From Nereocystis luetkeana (Eukaryota; Sar; Phaeophyceae; Laminariales; Laminariaceae), in assembly GCA_031213475.1 (NCBI GenBank), contig JARUPZ010000003.1, forward strand, positions 8,424,313 to 8,488,312: a stretch of 64,000 bases of DNA, written 5' to 3'. Under the pieces are notes generated by a model that had not been told where the DNA came from, searched no databases, and saw only the letters and a list, made by a program, of their open reading frames with translations. Within the stretch, counting starts at the first letter, position 1, and each line of letters opens with the position of its first letter. A program made the translations under genes and the position numbers. This document shows, one piece after another, positions 44,826 through 55,550 of this stretch.

Positions 44826-46839
44826 TACTATTAACAGGCAAATTATGCATTTTGTCTCACAAGAAACTAATCCGTCTCGGTTGAACTCGAATAAATGACC
44901 TTGGCTTCAGTTAGTCACGAGGGCCGACCATCCCGCCTACGGGGACGCCGATGTACGACCGAAATCGAGGGAATGGAGATGGCGCATGGTATCAAGCAGT
45001 ATGGCAAGAAGAGGGTTCCACTTTTTTGTAGGAACCCATGCCGCTGCTGCCTCCAGCTCATTGTCTTGATTCCTGTATTTAACTGGTATGCTACGCGTAG
45101 TACATGAGTATGTACGTACGCGGTACCATTACGTTCGTGCACGCTGTGTCTCACTTAGGTGTCGTTCCCGGTGCATTCTTCACAGGTTGAACAAAGCATG
45201 AAGACAGACCCCCCCCCCCCACTTTTTTGTTCTTGGTGTCTTCTTGTTGTAGTTTTTTTCACTTAATCTCATTTTGTTTTACTTCATCTCGTTATTTTAC
45301 TCCATGCAATTTTTCTGGTGTGTGGCATATATTTTTCGGGATGAAGGACATCCGTGGTAGCTCTATTCGTAACCTCGCAAAAACGAAACACGCCTCTTCA
45401 TTCCAAAAATCATTTCTGCGACCCGCGACCTTAACAGCTGGTTCCTACAACTGCGTTCATCTTCCTAGGACAATAAAACAATCAAGGATACTGGATGCTG
45501 ACTACTGTCGCCGTGCATGCTAAGGGTGCGTAGATAGGCGAACACGTGCCTCATGTGTCCGTGTTACAATCTGGTCGCAGGGCCGCTTTCAGAGGGAGTG
45601 GGATAATCCACTTGTTTCCCTCAATTTTGCCGGCTAGGAGGTAGGCAGAAGTTCTTGGCGGGATCAAGGTACCGGCGTAGACCCAACCCAACCCCTAATC
45701 CCAAAGCATTCCTTTATCCCGAACTCTACCCCGAACCGCAACGTGCGGCCAAAGCGGGGGTCAAAAGCGGCCATAACAAAACGCGACTTCGCCGCTTTCG
45801 TACCGAGCGACACAACGCCTGAAATGCGAATCACCATTTGTTCCGACGTTGCGACTAAGCCTCGCCGAGTGATAGGGCAATCCAACTACACGCTCTTAAA
45901 TTGCTAGATCGCCTATTAAATCAGACTGCTGTCTGCTGCTTTAATTGCGTATCATATGCAGCCTGAAGGACTCCTGGCAGGATGGCGTCAGACGTGACGC
46001 CTGACTGCAGCAGTTTCGACGCATTTTTCGAATGCTGATCTTAGAGGTAAGGTAACATGTAAATACAAAAGCCATCACCTGGGTAATATAAAAGAACAAT
46101 ACTGCAGTAGTACTGGTACTCGTACGCAACAAGAAGGTTGTATACACGAATACAAAATGTGGAACCAACAAATACGCAACAGGATATTTGACGTGATATT
46201 GATCCAAGACGAGCACAGTAATAAATACAAGAAACCCATTGGGTTTGCTGAATTTTAGACAACACGCGCATGATGGGTGACTCCTTGCGTACTCGTTATT
46301 GCTGGATATCGAAACCATATTTTTGTCGGTACAATATGGCCTCAATATTATTCTATAACAATAACGATAATTATCATTGCCGAACAGAAATACCCAAACA
46401 GTCGCAACGATAACGACAAGTTAGGTGAGGAAGACGGTACACAAAGCCCGTGAAACCCACCCGCCCGTTTCGCTTGTTTTTGCCTCAGGCCTCAAGGTCT
46501 CCACCGCGAGTTGCATACGTCCTGTCGCTCAGCGGCGTACACAGTGACATTTGCCATGCTACCATGCCATGTGTACCATGTTCCGTATGTGTTCATGCCT
46601 AACGTTTTCATTTCACACACGTACAGACATTAAGGGTCGTTATTTTTGTTCCTCTAATCGTACCGTTTCGACGTGAACTATGACAAAACAAAACTCTATT
46701 CAACACGCCATTTGGTTTGGCCTTCCCTGAAATGAAAATATCACGATTCGTGACTTTCCTCGTGTCTCGAAGTACGCCTGATCAAGGCACTACTACGCAA
46801 CCCACGCGCACCAACAGTATCCGAGTGCAGGCACAGGGG
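44826..46839. other. unrecognised spacer
   Basis: No gene, RNA or repeat was recognised; the open frames are short and lack domain character. Confidence 0.3.
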
Positions 46840-47195
46840 CATGTCGGTGATTACGAACACCGGGTGTTCCTGGAACCTCGGCACTGTCTCTGCACCCGAG
46901 ACCGAAGGCATTCCCACACCGGGGATCCTCCCTGCCCCTACACGATGAGCTCACAGAGAAGTTAATAAATGCTTACCCCCTGCTTATGAAAGAAGACCCG
47001 ACGCGTGACACTGATCAGAACAGTTGTTTAGCGCCGTATCATAGCACTGGTCCCGACCGTTGGAACCCCTGTGAGGCTTTCATTCTGGGGAGATTCGCTG
47101 TAACACCCTCCGTGGCCGACGCATAACCATCGTCGGCGCACAGCGGGCACCCCGGTACTAGCCGGCGACAGCGTGTGTGCTCCTCCTATCAGCAT
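46840..47195 (+). repeat. dispersed repeat family F, copy 1
   Basis: Shares in order with 50,345-51,055: CCGGGTGTTCCTGGAACCTC, GATCCTCCCTG, AGACCCGACGCGTGACACTG, CGCTGTAACACCCTCC and GACAGCGTGTGTGCTCCT. This copy lacks the family G insertion and so shows the empty site. Nature unknown. Confidence 0.7.
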
Positions 47196-47414
47196 TTCCG
47201 ACTATGGGCACAACTTCAAAACTCGACAAAACCAATCCCACGGTTATACTAAACCCGCTACAACCGTGTTGGACTGATGCTGATTAAAAAACAAAAGTAT
47301 TCCACCGATGTGTTACACGCGTTACATACCTGTTGGCCTGGCACTCAGAAGACTGGGCTTCATCGTATATCTATTATACAGTCCGAACCCTCCGAACACA
47401 GAAAGCCACAACTC

Positions 47415-47545
47415 CATAGTATGCCGTGGAGGTCGGTGGAACGTTCGGTGGTACGCCATGAAACATTTTGCTTGCAGGTGGTGCCACGGCAATGCCACGG
47501 CATGTCGCGAAAAAGGACAACAATGCACATCCCTCGTATGCAAGT
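47415..47545 (+). mobile_element. family G element, partial copy
   Basis: ATGCCGTGGAGGTCGGTGGA, GGTGCCACGGCAATGCCACG and CATGTCGCGAAAAAGGACAA match the right half of the G element at 50,426-50,778. The left half is missing. Confidence 0.65.
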
Positions 47546-48317
47546 AGACAATGGTGCAACCAGAGACATCGAAGAGGGTCAAACGTATATCGTATATTCG
47601 ATTGGGTGTGCGTGTCTTCGTTTGGTCGAGTCAGTGTCTTGCTAGAGATGCACAACATATGCACGACGATTGGGCTACTACTATTGATGTAGTCTGGTCA
47701 TCGCAGCGAGAATGCTCGATACCAAACTTTTACGTGGTTCTCGTGAAATTTCCATGTTTGCCAGCCCACATTGCACAGGTTTGTTGACGGGTTCCTCGTT
47801 CTAGAGGGTTTTGTACGCCCGTATGGCGTAAGGCTCAACATTGTTCGTTTCCGGTGTCTCATAACTGAGTAAACGATACAGCAGCGTATGCGCGTAGTCG
47901 TACGTACATCACGTTTGGTTTGTATCGATGCCTGTCGTTTGCATTTGGCTTTTAAGCCAATACCTCAAGGCATGTGTTCAATACTATGTACCAGGTAGTC
48001 ATTTAGTATCGAACAATCATGTGTGCGATCATGAACAACGGGCGAACAGAGATGCTCGAGCAACAAGCGAACAGAGCACGAGCAACGAGTATACCTGCAC
48101 GCATTGGATTAAAACTCTTCACAACAGTACAAAACAATATAGGCGGAAAACCACAGGCAGGGTGCGTACATGACAGCAATGCAAATGTGACCATCATTCC
48201 ACGCAGACAACAACGAAAACATATTTATGTACACATGTACCAGGTATGCCATAAATAAACGTATGCACAATCGAATGTGAGGGGATATACGAGCACAACG
48301 AATACCGGACAAGACAG
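47546..48317. other. unrecognised spacer
   Basis: No gene was recognised. TACCAGGTA lies at 47,989-47,997 and 48,238-48,246. Confidence 0.35.
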
Positions 48318-49955
48318 GCGGCAATATCCTCGAAAATCTGACCTCTAGCTCGAAAGCGACCGGCGGATCCGTCTCATGCGGGCATACCTCCACCGGTTCT
48401 GCCCGGAGTTGTATGATCGGACGACTGCCCGCATTAGTCGTAAACTTCGATTGCTGAAGGGTGAGGTGATTAAGACCCTGTTGTACTTGAGTGTGACGTG
48501 GGCATTGAAAACGGAACACTTCGCAAGGTTTCGAACGGCTCACCACCAAGTTTTTGTGCGAGTCACTGGCCTTCAGCACCAACGTTGTACTGACCACACA
48601 CCCCTTTCTGACGCGAAGGCCCTCGCGACGCCACGCTGCGAGAGCATCGAAACGACCATCCGTAAACGGCGGTTATTCGTTGCGGAGGCCGTCGCACGGC
48701 AAAGCAGGAAGGGATTAACCAATCGGGCAATGTTCGGGACGATGGCTGGTGGGCAGAACCCGAGACGTGGGGGACAGTTTGAGCCTTGGCATAGATGCAT
48801 AGTCGAAGACCTTATGAGTTCCGGAGCTACCGAAGGGTCAACGGAACTTGCCCGCTTGATGTTTGGAGTTGAGACCGCGCTGTGGTCCACTGCAGCCAAA
48901 GAGGCGGAGAAATGGTACCAGGGGTGTCTCGAACCCTTAGAACGGCGCATGGTGAGGTGGCACGAGGACGGGGCACAACTCGGTAGGCAGCTCCGCGCAT
49001 CTGCAGAGGGTGGTATCCAAGGGAAAGGAGGGAGGGGGGGCAACAGGAGGAATGGAAGGAAACCCGACAAAGGGAATGCGGGGAGAAGAGGGAGCAGGAA
49101 GACATGAACAGGAACCGCGGTGGACGAAAGTAGAAAGGAGATGGCAGAGAGGGCAGCAAGCACCAGGCCGACTAGAAAGTAGACCAGGTCTATGCTACTC
49201 GTGCCGCCAATCCCTGCAGCTGGTTCAAACATGGTCTTCCTTTGTCTTCCTCTTTTTCTTCTTTACGCTTGATCCTTCGTGTTTTCAATGATTTATTTTC
49301 CTTTCTTTCTTTGATTAATCAGCTTTGAGGAAGGAGTTGTGTGGCGTAGGTGGATGACAAACCTGTTTTGCTTGTTTCGTATTGTCGGACGCCGAGGGGC
49401 GGGACAGAGTTGACGAACGCAAGACGGAGATGGCAGACAGGGTTCCTATCAAGTTACCAGGCGGACTAGTAGGGAGAACCTGGCTATGCTAGTCGTACCC
49501 CAAACTGCTGCGGCTACCTAAGGGGTGTTTTGAGCCTCGGTTAGCCTGATAATTTTCCTTGGTACATAGTCTTGCTCAATTTACAAGTAGTTGTGTTTTT
49601 CCAGCAGCTCGATATTTTCAAGTGTCTGCCACATCCCCTGCGGGGAGGCACGACAGTTTTTTCTATTATATTTGTTTGCCTTTTTCGTTTGCGTTTTGTG
49701 TTCTTGGTTTTGTTTGTTTCAGACTCCTCTTTGTTTTCTTTCGTTCTTCTCTTTCGTTGAAAGCGTATGTTGTGCCAATCATACCCAGTATGATTACATA
49801 GGGTTACATTGGCTACTGTGCTCACTGCATACGAAACAATGATATTCTGTGGCGTAGTTTCGAGACAAAACTTGTATATCTCTAGCATTCAAGCATCGGG
49901 ACGGACGCTGGTTGTGCTTGATGTCGTCGACCTTTAAACAAGAATGGTTTAATGT
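48318..49955 (+). mobile_element. LINE, 5'-truncated copy with 3' coding end and 3' UTR
   Basis: Opens in the 3' part of the reverse transcriptase gene, passes through the C-terminal region and stop at 49,107, and continues through the 3' UTR (GTCGGACGCC, CTTGTATATCTCTAGC) to GGTTTAATGTGAAGAAAG. It has the codon GAA where the full-length copy has its second premature TAA. Confidence 0.9.
48376..49107 (+). pseudogene. LINE C-terminal coding remnant (open, 243 codons)
   Basis: Uninterrupted frame homologous to the end of the LINE polyprotein: RPTDH-type loop, [45 protein letters not shown], and a Gly/Arg-rich tail. It lacks the RT active site, so it cannot act alone. Confidence 0.85.
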
Positions 49956-50344
49956 GAAGAAAGTCACAACATCCATTTCGCAGTTTTACTAAACGCTCCG
50001 ATCTACTGCAAACGATTGGCAAACACTCCACGCTCTCCTTAAATGCACTGCGATCAGCCCAAGTTCACTATGATAAAGCAGGGTCCGCGCTCGTTAGATA
50101 TCTGAGGCCGGCTCACGTGTTGTTTGAGAGTCGTGAAGTGCTCTTGTGCAGAGAGGATCGGGTCACGCAGAACGTGGATCGATGCAACGCGGTAGATGCG
50201 GGCAGCCAGAGTGACCAATCAACCAAGCACCAGACGTGAGAACGGGCACGACCGGCAAAGCAGGGCTCAAGGCACTGGGGATCGATTGGACGGGTATCGC
50301 CGATCACATGACTTTAGCTTTCTTTATTTTACTTGGTGGTGCTT

Positions 50345-51055
50345 ACCACAGTAAAATACCGGGTGTTCCGGAACCTCGATACTGGCTATGTACCCGAGGA
50401 TATAGGTGTTCCCACGACGGAGATCAGGGTTCTACACTAATTGACGTTTTCGTGGCATACTTCGTATTGCCAGAGTACCACCCAAGGCATCCCCCCGGCA
50501 TCTCATGGTGGGGCATATGATTCCATGGCACGCCAAGGCATGCTATGGGCGGCACCATGGCAACCCCCGCGGCAACAGCCACAGCATCCACGGCACTCCA
50601 TGGAAACTCCCACGGCACCCCAATGTCCACGGCACCCACGGTTAATTTTTCAATGTTAGTGTCCCATGGTATGCCGTGGAGGTCCGTGGAAGGTTCCGGG
50701 GAAGGTTTTGCCGCAGGTGGGGCCACGGCAACGCCGCTGTATGTCGCGAGAAAATACAATAAGGTACATCCCTCTCCCGGAGATCCTCCCTGGCTCTACA
50801 ACATGCGCTCAGAGGAGCGAATCAAAGCGTCACATCTGCTCATACGAATAGACCCGACGCGTGACACTGACCAGAGCGTTGTCACAGACATCTCGCGCCG
50901 GATTGTCCTCCTTGTATCACTTGTCACGACAGTCGCAACGGGTTCACCCTGACATAACTCGCTGTAACACCCTCCCAGACAGACGCAAAACCGCCGTCGG
51001 CACAAAGCGACCACCGCGGTATGATACTGGCCCGCCGACATCGTGTGCGCTCCTT
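50345..51055 (+). repeat. dispersed repeat family F, copy 2 (split by a G element)
   Basis: Left part CCGGGTGTTCCGGAACCTCG, then a G element (50,426-50,778), then GGAGATCCTCCCTGG, AGACCCGACGCGTGACACTG and GCTGTAACACCCTCC, as in copy 1. Confidence 0.75.
50426..50778. mobile_element. family G element, 353 bp, with GGAGATC duplication
   Basis: Flanked by GGAGATC on both sides (50,419-50,425 and 50,779-50,785); family F copy 1 has a single site. The ends read AGGGTTCTACACT and ACATCCCTCTCCC. The interior is built of CCATGGCA/CCACGGCA-like words. No coding capacity: a non-autonomous DNA element with a 7-8 bp duplication. Confidence 0.8.
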
Positions 51056-51574
51056 CTTTCTGCGCCAGCTCCCCACCGTTGTAGCAGCTACTACTCCGAG
51101 AGCTGCTGCTGCAAGAGCCAAGCCCTCCCCCCAGAGGTTTTTCAAAACAAGGCGTCGACCGACAATCCGCTGTTTCTTGCATTGGCCCGGTAATGACTGC
51201 TGTGCTTATGTGTCAACGCCTAGAAGAATGTGCGGTATCACAGTAGCTAGGAGGGTCTCCCCACCGTCCTGTTTCCTCTGTAACGGTATCCCCTCTCTAC
51301 CCCACACCGGGTACCTTGTATACATACACAGCACTCCATCGGAAACAGGAATGCTGGCTCAGGAGGATGGGTGCGTTATGTACTCATTTCAGTCCGTTTA
51401 ACGAATTCTGAATTCCAGGCTTTCTTTTCACGTAAGCATACCATCTGTGCTGCTCATTTTCACAAGGACAACACTCCGTACTGTCCTGTGCTCCTACTCT
51501 TTATATTATTTTACTACGCGTTATGTGTACTACCAAGCCTATCGCATGTGTGTCGAAATATATGTATGAAAAAG

Positions 51575-51580
<6 letters not shown>
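51056..51580. other. unrecognised spacer
   Basis: No gene or repeat was recognised. Confidence 0.3.

Positions 51581-51610
<30 letters not shown>
51581..51610. repeat. (TA)n microsatellite
   Basis: About 15 TA units, followed at about 51,629 by the variant motif TACCGGTA. Confidence 0.95.
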
Positions 51611-51612
<2 letters not shown>

Positions 51613-51719
51613 GTACCGGCATATATACCGGTAAATGCAACACCAGGAGTAGTGTACCGGAATCAACTCACAGGCGCATACGCAGGAGACAAATCAGAAA
51701 ACGAAAAGTTAATCCCATG

Positions 51720-51950
51720 TTGGAGAGTTTTTTTTTCCAATTTTGGGCATTTGTTTCGCGCAATTTTCAGTCTTCCATATTTTCCTGGTTTTGTTTTCCA
51801 AATGTGTAAAATTAAACGAACATGTTTTTTTTTCTTCTGGGGAATTTCACGAATGGTGACAGAACGCCTCCGAATATTGATACTTATCTCCAATTATTTT
51901 TAAACTTTGGAAATTATGGAAAAAATGCTCTGCGATAGGAATAGCCCTTA
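51720..51950. mobile_element. family D element, copy 1
   Basis: Interior TTTGTTTCGCGCAATTTT, CTTCCATATTTTCCTG and GAATTTCACGAATGGTGACA is shared with 55,889-56,120. The right end CTCTGCGATAGGAATAGCCC is the D terminal repeat; the left one is decayed. Confidence 0.75.
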
Positions 51951-52066
51951 GCAGAAGGGTGCGTTATCCACTATTTCTGTTATACGACTCCTGAGGTTCA
52001 CATTTGACTGTGAATGTCAGCCTTCTTTGCATAGCGGTCGTCTAAATTTTACGGGTGCTGTATACA

Positions 52067-52758
52067 TACCAGGTACATAGACTCGGTTCTTCTTCGCGGG
52101 GGGCGTGGCACGGCAAAGCAAGGAGGGAGTTCCCAATCGGGTAATGTTCAGGACGATGGCTGGTTGAGAGAACCCGACACCTGGCTGACACTTCATGACA
52201 TGGCACAAATGCATAGTCGAAGACCTTTGGGAGTTCCGAGTCACCGCGTGGTAAAAACAACTTACCTTCTTGCTGGTTGGAGTTGAGGGCGGGCTGTGGT
52301 CCACTGCAGAACAAAAAATAGAGAAGTGGTACCGGGGGTCCTCGAAGCAGTCGAACGCTCCATGGTGAGGTGGCTTTAGGATGAGGCACAGCTGAGTTGG
52401 CAGCGCCGCGCATCCGCCGTGGGTGGCGCCCAAGGAAATGGATGGAGGGGGTGCAACAGGAGGAGTGGGAGGAAACCCCCCCAAAGGGAATGCGGGAGGG
52501 GGGGGGGGCTGGAGGAGTAGAAGAGGAATCACGGTGAACGAAGTGAGGAAGGAGATGGAAGACAGGGTAGGAAGGCATCAGACCGACTAGGAATCGACAC
52601 ACGTCTATGCTACGCGTGCCGCCAACCGGTGCAACTGGTGCGGACGTGGTCTTCCTTTGTCTTCTTCTTTTTCTTTTTCGCGCTCGATCCTCCGTGGTTT
52701 CGTTTCATATATTTATCTTCCCTTCTTCTACTAATGAACGGAGTTGAGTGGCATGAGT
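52067..52758 (+). mobile_element. LINE, 5'-truncated copy, coding end
   Basis: From CTTCGCGGGGGGCGTGGCAC to the post-coding GTGGTCTTCCTTTGTCTTC and the start of the 3' UTR (GAGTTGAGTGGCATGAGTGG). Frameshifts and stops break the frame. It is interrupted by a G element; the 3' UTR resumes at 53,138. TACCAGGTA (52,067-52,075) lies just upstream of the LINE match. Confidence 0.8.
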
Positions 52759-52765
52759 GGATCAC

Positions 52766-53137
52766 GGAAGAGGGGGGTACATATTTGTCATTATTCGCGA
52801 CATGTCGTGGCAGTGCTGTGGCGTCGCCCACAGCGAAACCTTCCTAGGTATACCGCGGACCATACCTCCACGGCCTACCACGGATTCCGAACCCTAACCC
52901 TAACGCTAACCTTAGGTGCCGTGGGCAGGTGTTGCCACGGAGTATCGTGGGGAATGCTGTGGTTGTTGCCGCGGTGTTTGATATGGTACCACCCATCGCA
53001 TGCCACGGCACCCCCCACGTCGTGCCATGTAATCCTGTGCCACGCCGTGGGATGCCGTGGGGGTGCCGTGGTAAGTCATGGGGGTACTATGGCAATGCTA
53101 CCGCATCCCACGAAAACGTCAAACAGTGTAGAACCCT
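52766..53137. mobile_element. family G element, inverted copy inside a LINE 3' UTR
   Basis: Reverse orientation relative to 50,426-50,778: it ends CGTCAAACAGTGTAGAACCC. Flanked by GGATCAC and GGACGAC, an imperfect 7-bp duplication, at a point where intact LINE 3' UTRs read TGGATGACGAACC. It contains a short CCCTAA-like stretch (52,890-52,912). Confidence 0.7.
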
Positions 53138-53356
53138 GGACGACGAACCTTCATTGCTTGTTTCGTATGCCGCCGAGAGGCGGGATATAGCTGACGAACG
53201 CAGGGCAGAGGGCAGGCAGTGTAGCAAGGTACAAGGTGGGCTAGTAGGGAGGACCTGGCTATGCTAGTGGTATACCACAAACTGCTGCGGCTATACCTGG
53301 AGGGTGTTTAGTGCTTCGGTTTGCCTGTTATTTCCCTTGGTTCTTAGGCTTAGTCT
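53138..53356 (+). mobile_element. LINE 3' UTR continuation
   Basis: GACGAACCTTCATTGCTTGT through GACCTGGCTATGCTAGTGGT to TTCGGTTTGCCTGTTATTTC, then cut by a D element. Confidence 0.8.
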
Positions 53357-53678
53357 CATTCTTATCGGAGAGCGTTTTTTACAAAATTTCCAAAGCTTGG
53401 AAATAATTGGAGTCCACGGCTTGTCCAGAAGGTCGCTGAGGGTAGAACCTCCTACGAGTTGGGCTGGAAAGTAAACGTGTTGATCAAAAGAGAAAAGAAA
53501 ATTAGTCAATATTCAAAGGCGTTCTGTCACTATACGTGAAATTCTCCAGAAGCAAGAAAAACAAATTTGTTAAATTTTCCACATTTGTGGGAAAAATCAG
53601 GAAAATATGGCAGATTAAGAAATTGCTCGAAATTTTTGTCGAAAGTTTGGAAAAAATACTCTCCGAAAGGAATGCCAC
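53357..53678. mobile_element. family D element, copy 2 (about 320 bp)
   Basis: Left CATTCTTATCGGAGAG (53,357-53,372) and right CTCTCCGAAAGGAATG (53,659-53,674) are inverted repeats with two mismatches. The interior is related to the other copies in reverse (GTTCTGTCACTATACGTGAA). Confidence 0.8.
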
Positions 53679-53689
53679 TATTTAGACCT

Positions 53690-55550
53690 CTGCCAATGGA
53701 AGCGCGAAGTCTAAAAGTTTTTTTCAAATATATTGTTTAGAAAAGTCACCAAAACAATCCTCGTACCGCCGTTGAGGGGGAAAAGAGAGAAAATGTATTT
53801 TCTTCTTTTTTTCCCAACGAACGGCTGCAGGCGGCGCAAGTTGTTTTTCTGGTTGCTATTTGTCAACACGTTGGTAAAATACAGATCGTGAGACGGTCGA
53901 CGCTCGATCTCTAGATAGACTCCGCCCACGGCCAACCCGCGTGGTATCCGGCAAGGCCAACGGATGTAGATGGCGGCCTCGAGGGTATGAGGTGGATCCA
54001 AGGTCTAGGGGGCGAGAGCTTGCCGACGCCGTCCTACGGTATCCTCTCAAACCTGAAACAAAAACAGTTGTTAGCCATTCGGGACGGATGGAGAAGTTTT
54101 GTCTTCTGTTTTGAGCGCGCCAGCGCCCAATTGTTTATGCTCATACACCTGGTCAGCTCCGGCCAGATGACGCTGGTCATGTTGTGAATACGGGGATCCT
54201 AGGGTGGGTCGGAGCGCCTAACGAGCGCACTCTGTTCAGAATTCATGACGCAGTCGTTGGTTTTGTCGATCGATGTTTGTCAAGGACTTGGCAATGTGGG
54301 AGAGAAGGTAAGGTGCCAGAGATGATGATCCGCAGAAGAAGAGTGACACATGTGCCTGTGCTTGGCCAAACGCAGACGCAGTTAGTTCGTGAGACGTTCT
54401 CTTTTATTATGAGTGTACGGCTTGCACGAAGGGGCAAGCGACAAGTGAGCAGAGGGGGGGCGGGGCAGATGGTTTTCGAGGACAGAAGTATCATCTGTCT
54501 TTAACCAGCTATAACCTACTGGCAAGGGAACACATCTTATCCTCAACTTTAATAGTACAATACCCCGTAAAACCTGACGTATGAGCATACCTCGTGCGTA
54601 CATCTATCTCTCCTCGGCTACTCTGATACTATTATGCGTATCCTTTCTGCGAATACAAAATATCTTATTCCAGACGGTAAACGGGGTACGTGTCTGGGGA
54701 ATACAAGCCTGCGTACTACCGGTATTACAAATACGAGATATCTTATTCCAGACGGTAAAAGGAGTTAGATCCAACTACTAGAATATTATCTAACGGTCCC
54801 TGCTGGCGGTTGGTCTATATACTAGAAACCAGGGTACTCTATCACATTAGCCCACCCTGAATAGCCGTAGGTGCAGATCCCACGACGATACAGAGATGGC
54901 TACTATGACATTAGAAATTCGGAAAAGGGGGTCGAAGACACTGCTATTCAAAACAAACGGCAACCCAAATAGACCATAGACCAACCCACACCTCGTAAAT
55001 GAGGCTAAGACGCCTCTGGTAGGCAGTATAGAGTCGAATTTTGCTGACAAGAATGGAAAAAGACTGCCCCCTCTACTCGTACATCTGATCATCACCTTGC
55101 CAGCAAGGACAACAACAGCAGCAGTGGCCGCCACGACTTGGTTGAATGAGTACGGCAGACGGGTGTTCCCTTGGTCGAGCAGGGGCGCGTGCCCGGGAGG
55201 CCCGGGTTCAGCGGCACCAGCACATCATCCAGTACTCCGGCTGGGCGTCTTTCTGTCGGAGTTGCTCCAAACAAATGTCCCAAACACACGGCACGCCCCA
55301 CCCTGCCCGGGAATAACCGTGGGTAGCGCCAACCAGACCTTTGGTTTTTGGTGGACACGTCTCAGCACGAGCACCCGACGCGTCCGCGCTGCGGTCTCGT
55401 CTATGCCAAGAGCAAGTGGTGTACGTGGGCGATGTAGCCAACCGAGCTACCAAGAGAAGCAGACGCAGCAGCTACGTTCTCCAGCCCATCCATGCTGTTT
55501 ACTTCATGGTATCCTTCGTGTTTGTTGGTGATTGCTGACTATTCATTTTT
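53690..55550. other. unrecognised region
   Basis: No gene was recognised with confidence. The + frame 53,987-54,187 looks slightly protein-like (IRDGWRSFVFCFERASAQLF) but has no known domain. A direct repeat with TATCTTATTCCAGACGGTAA lies near 54,659 and 54,738. Confidence 0.35.
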
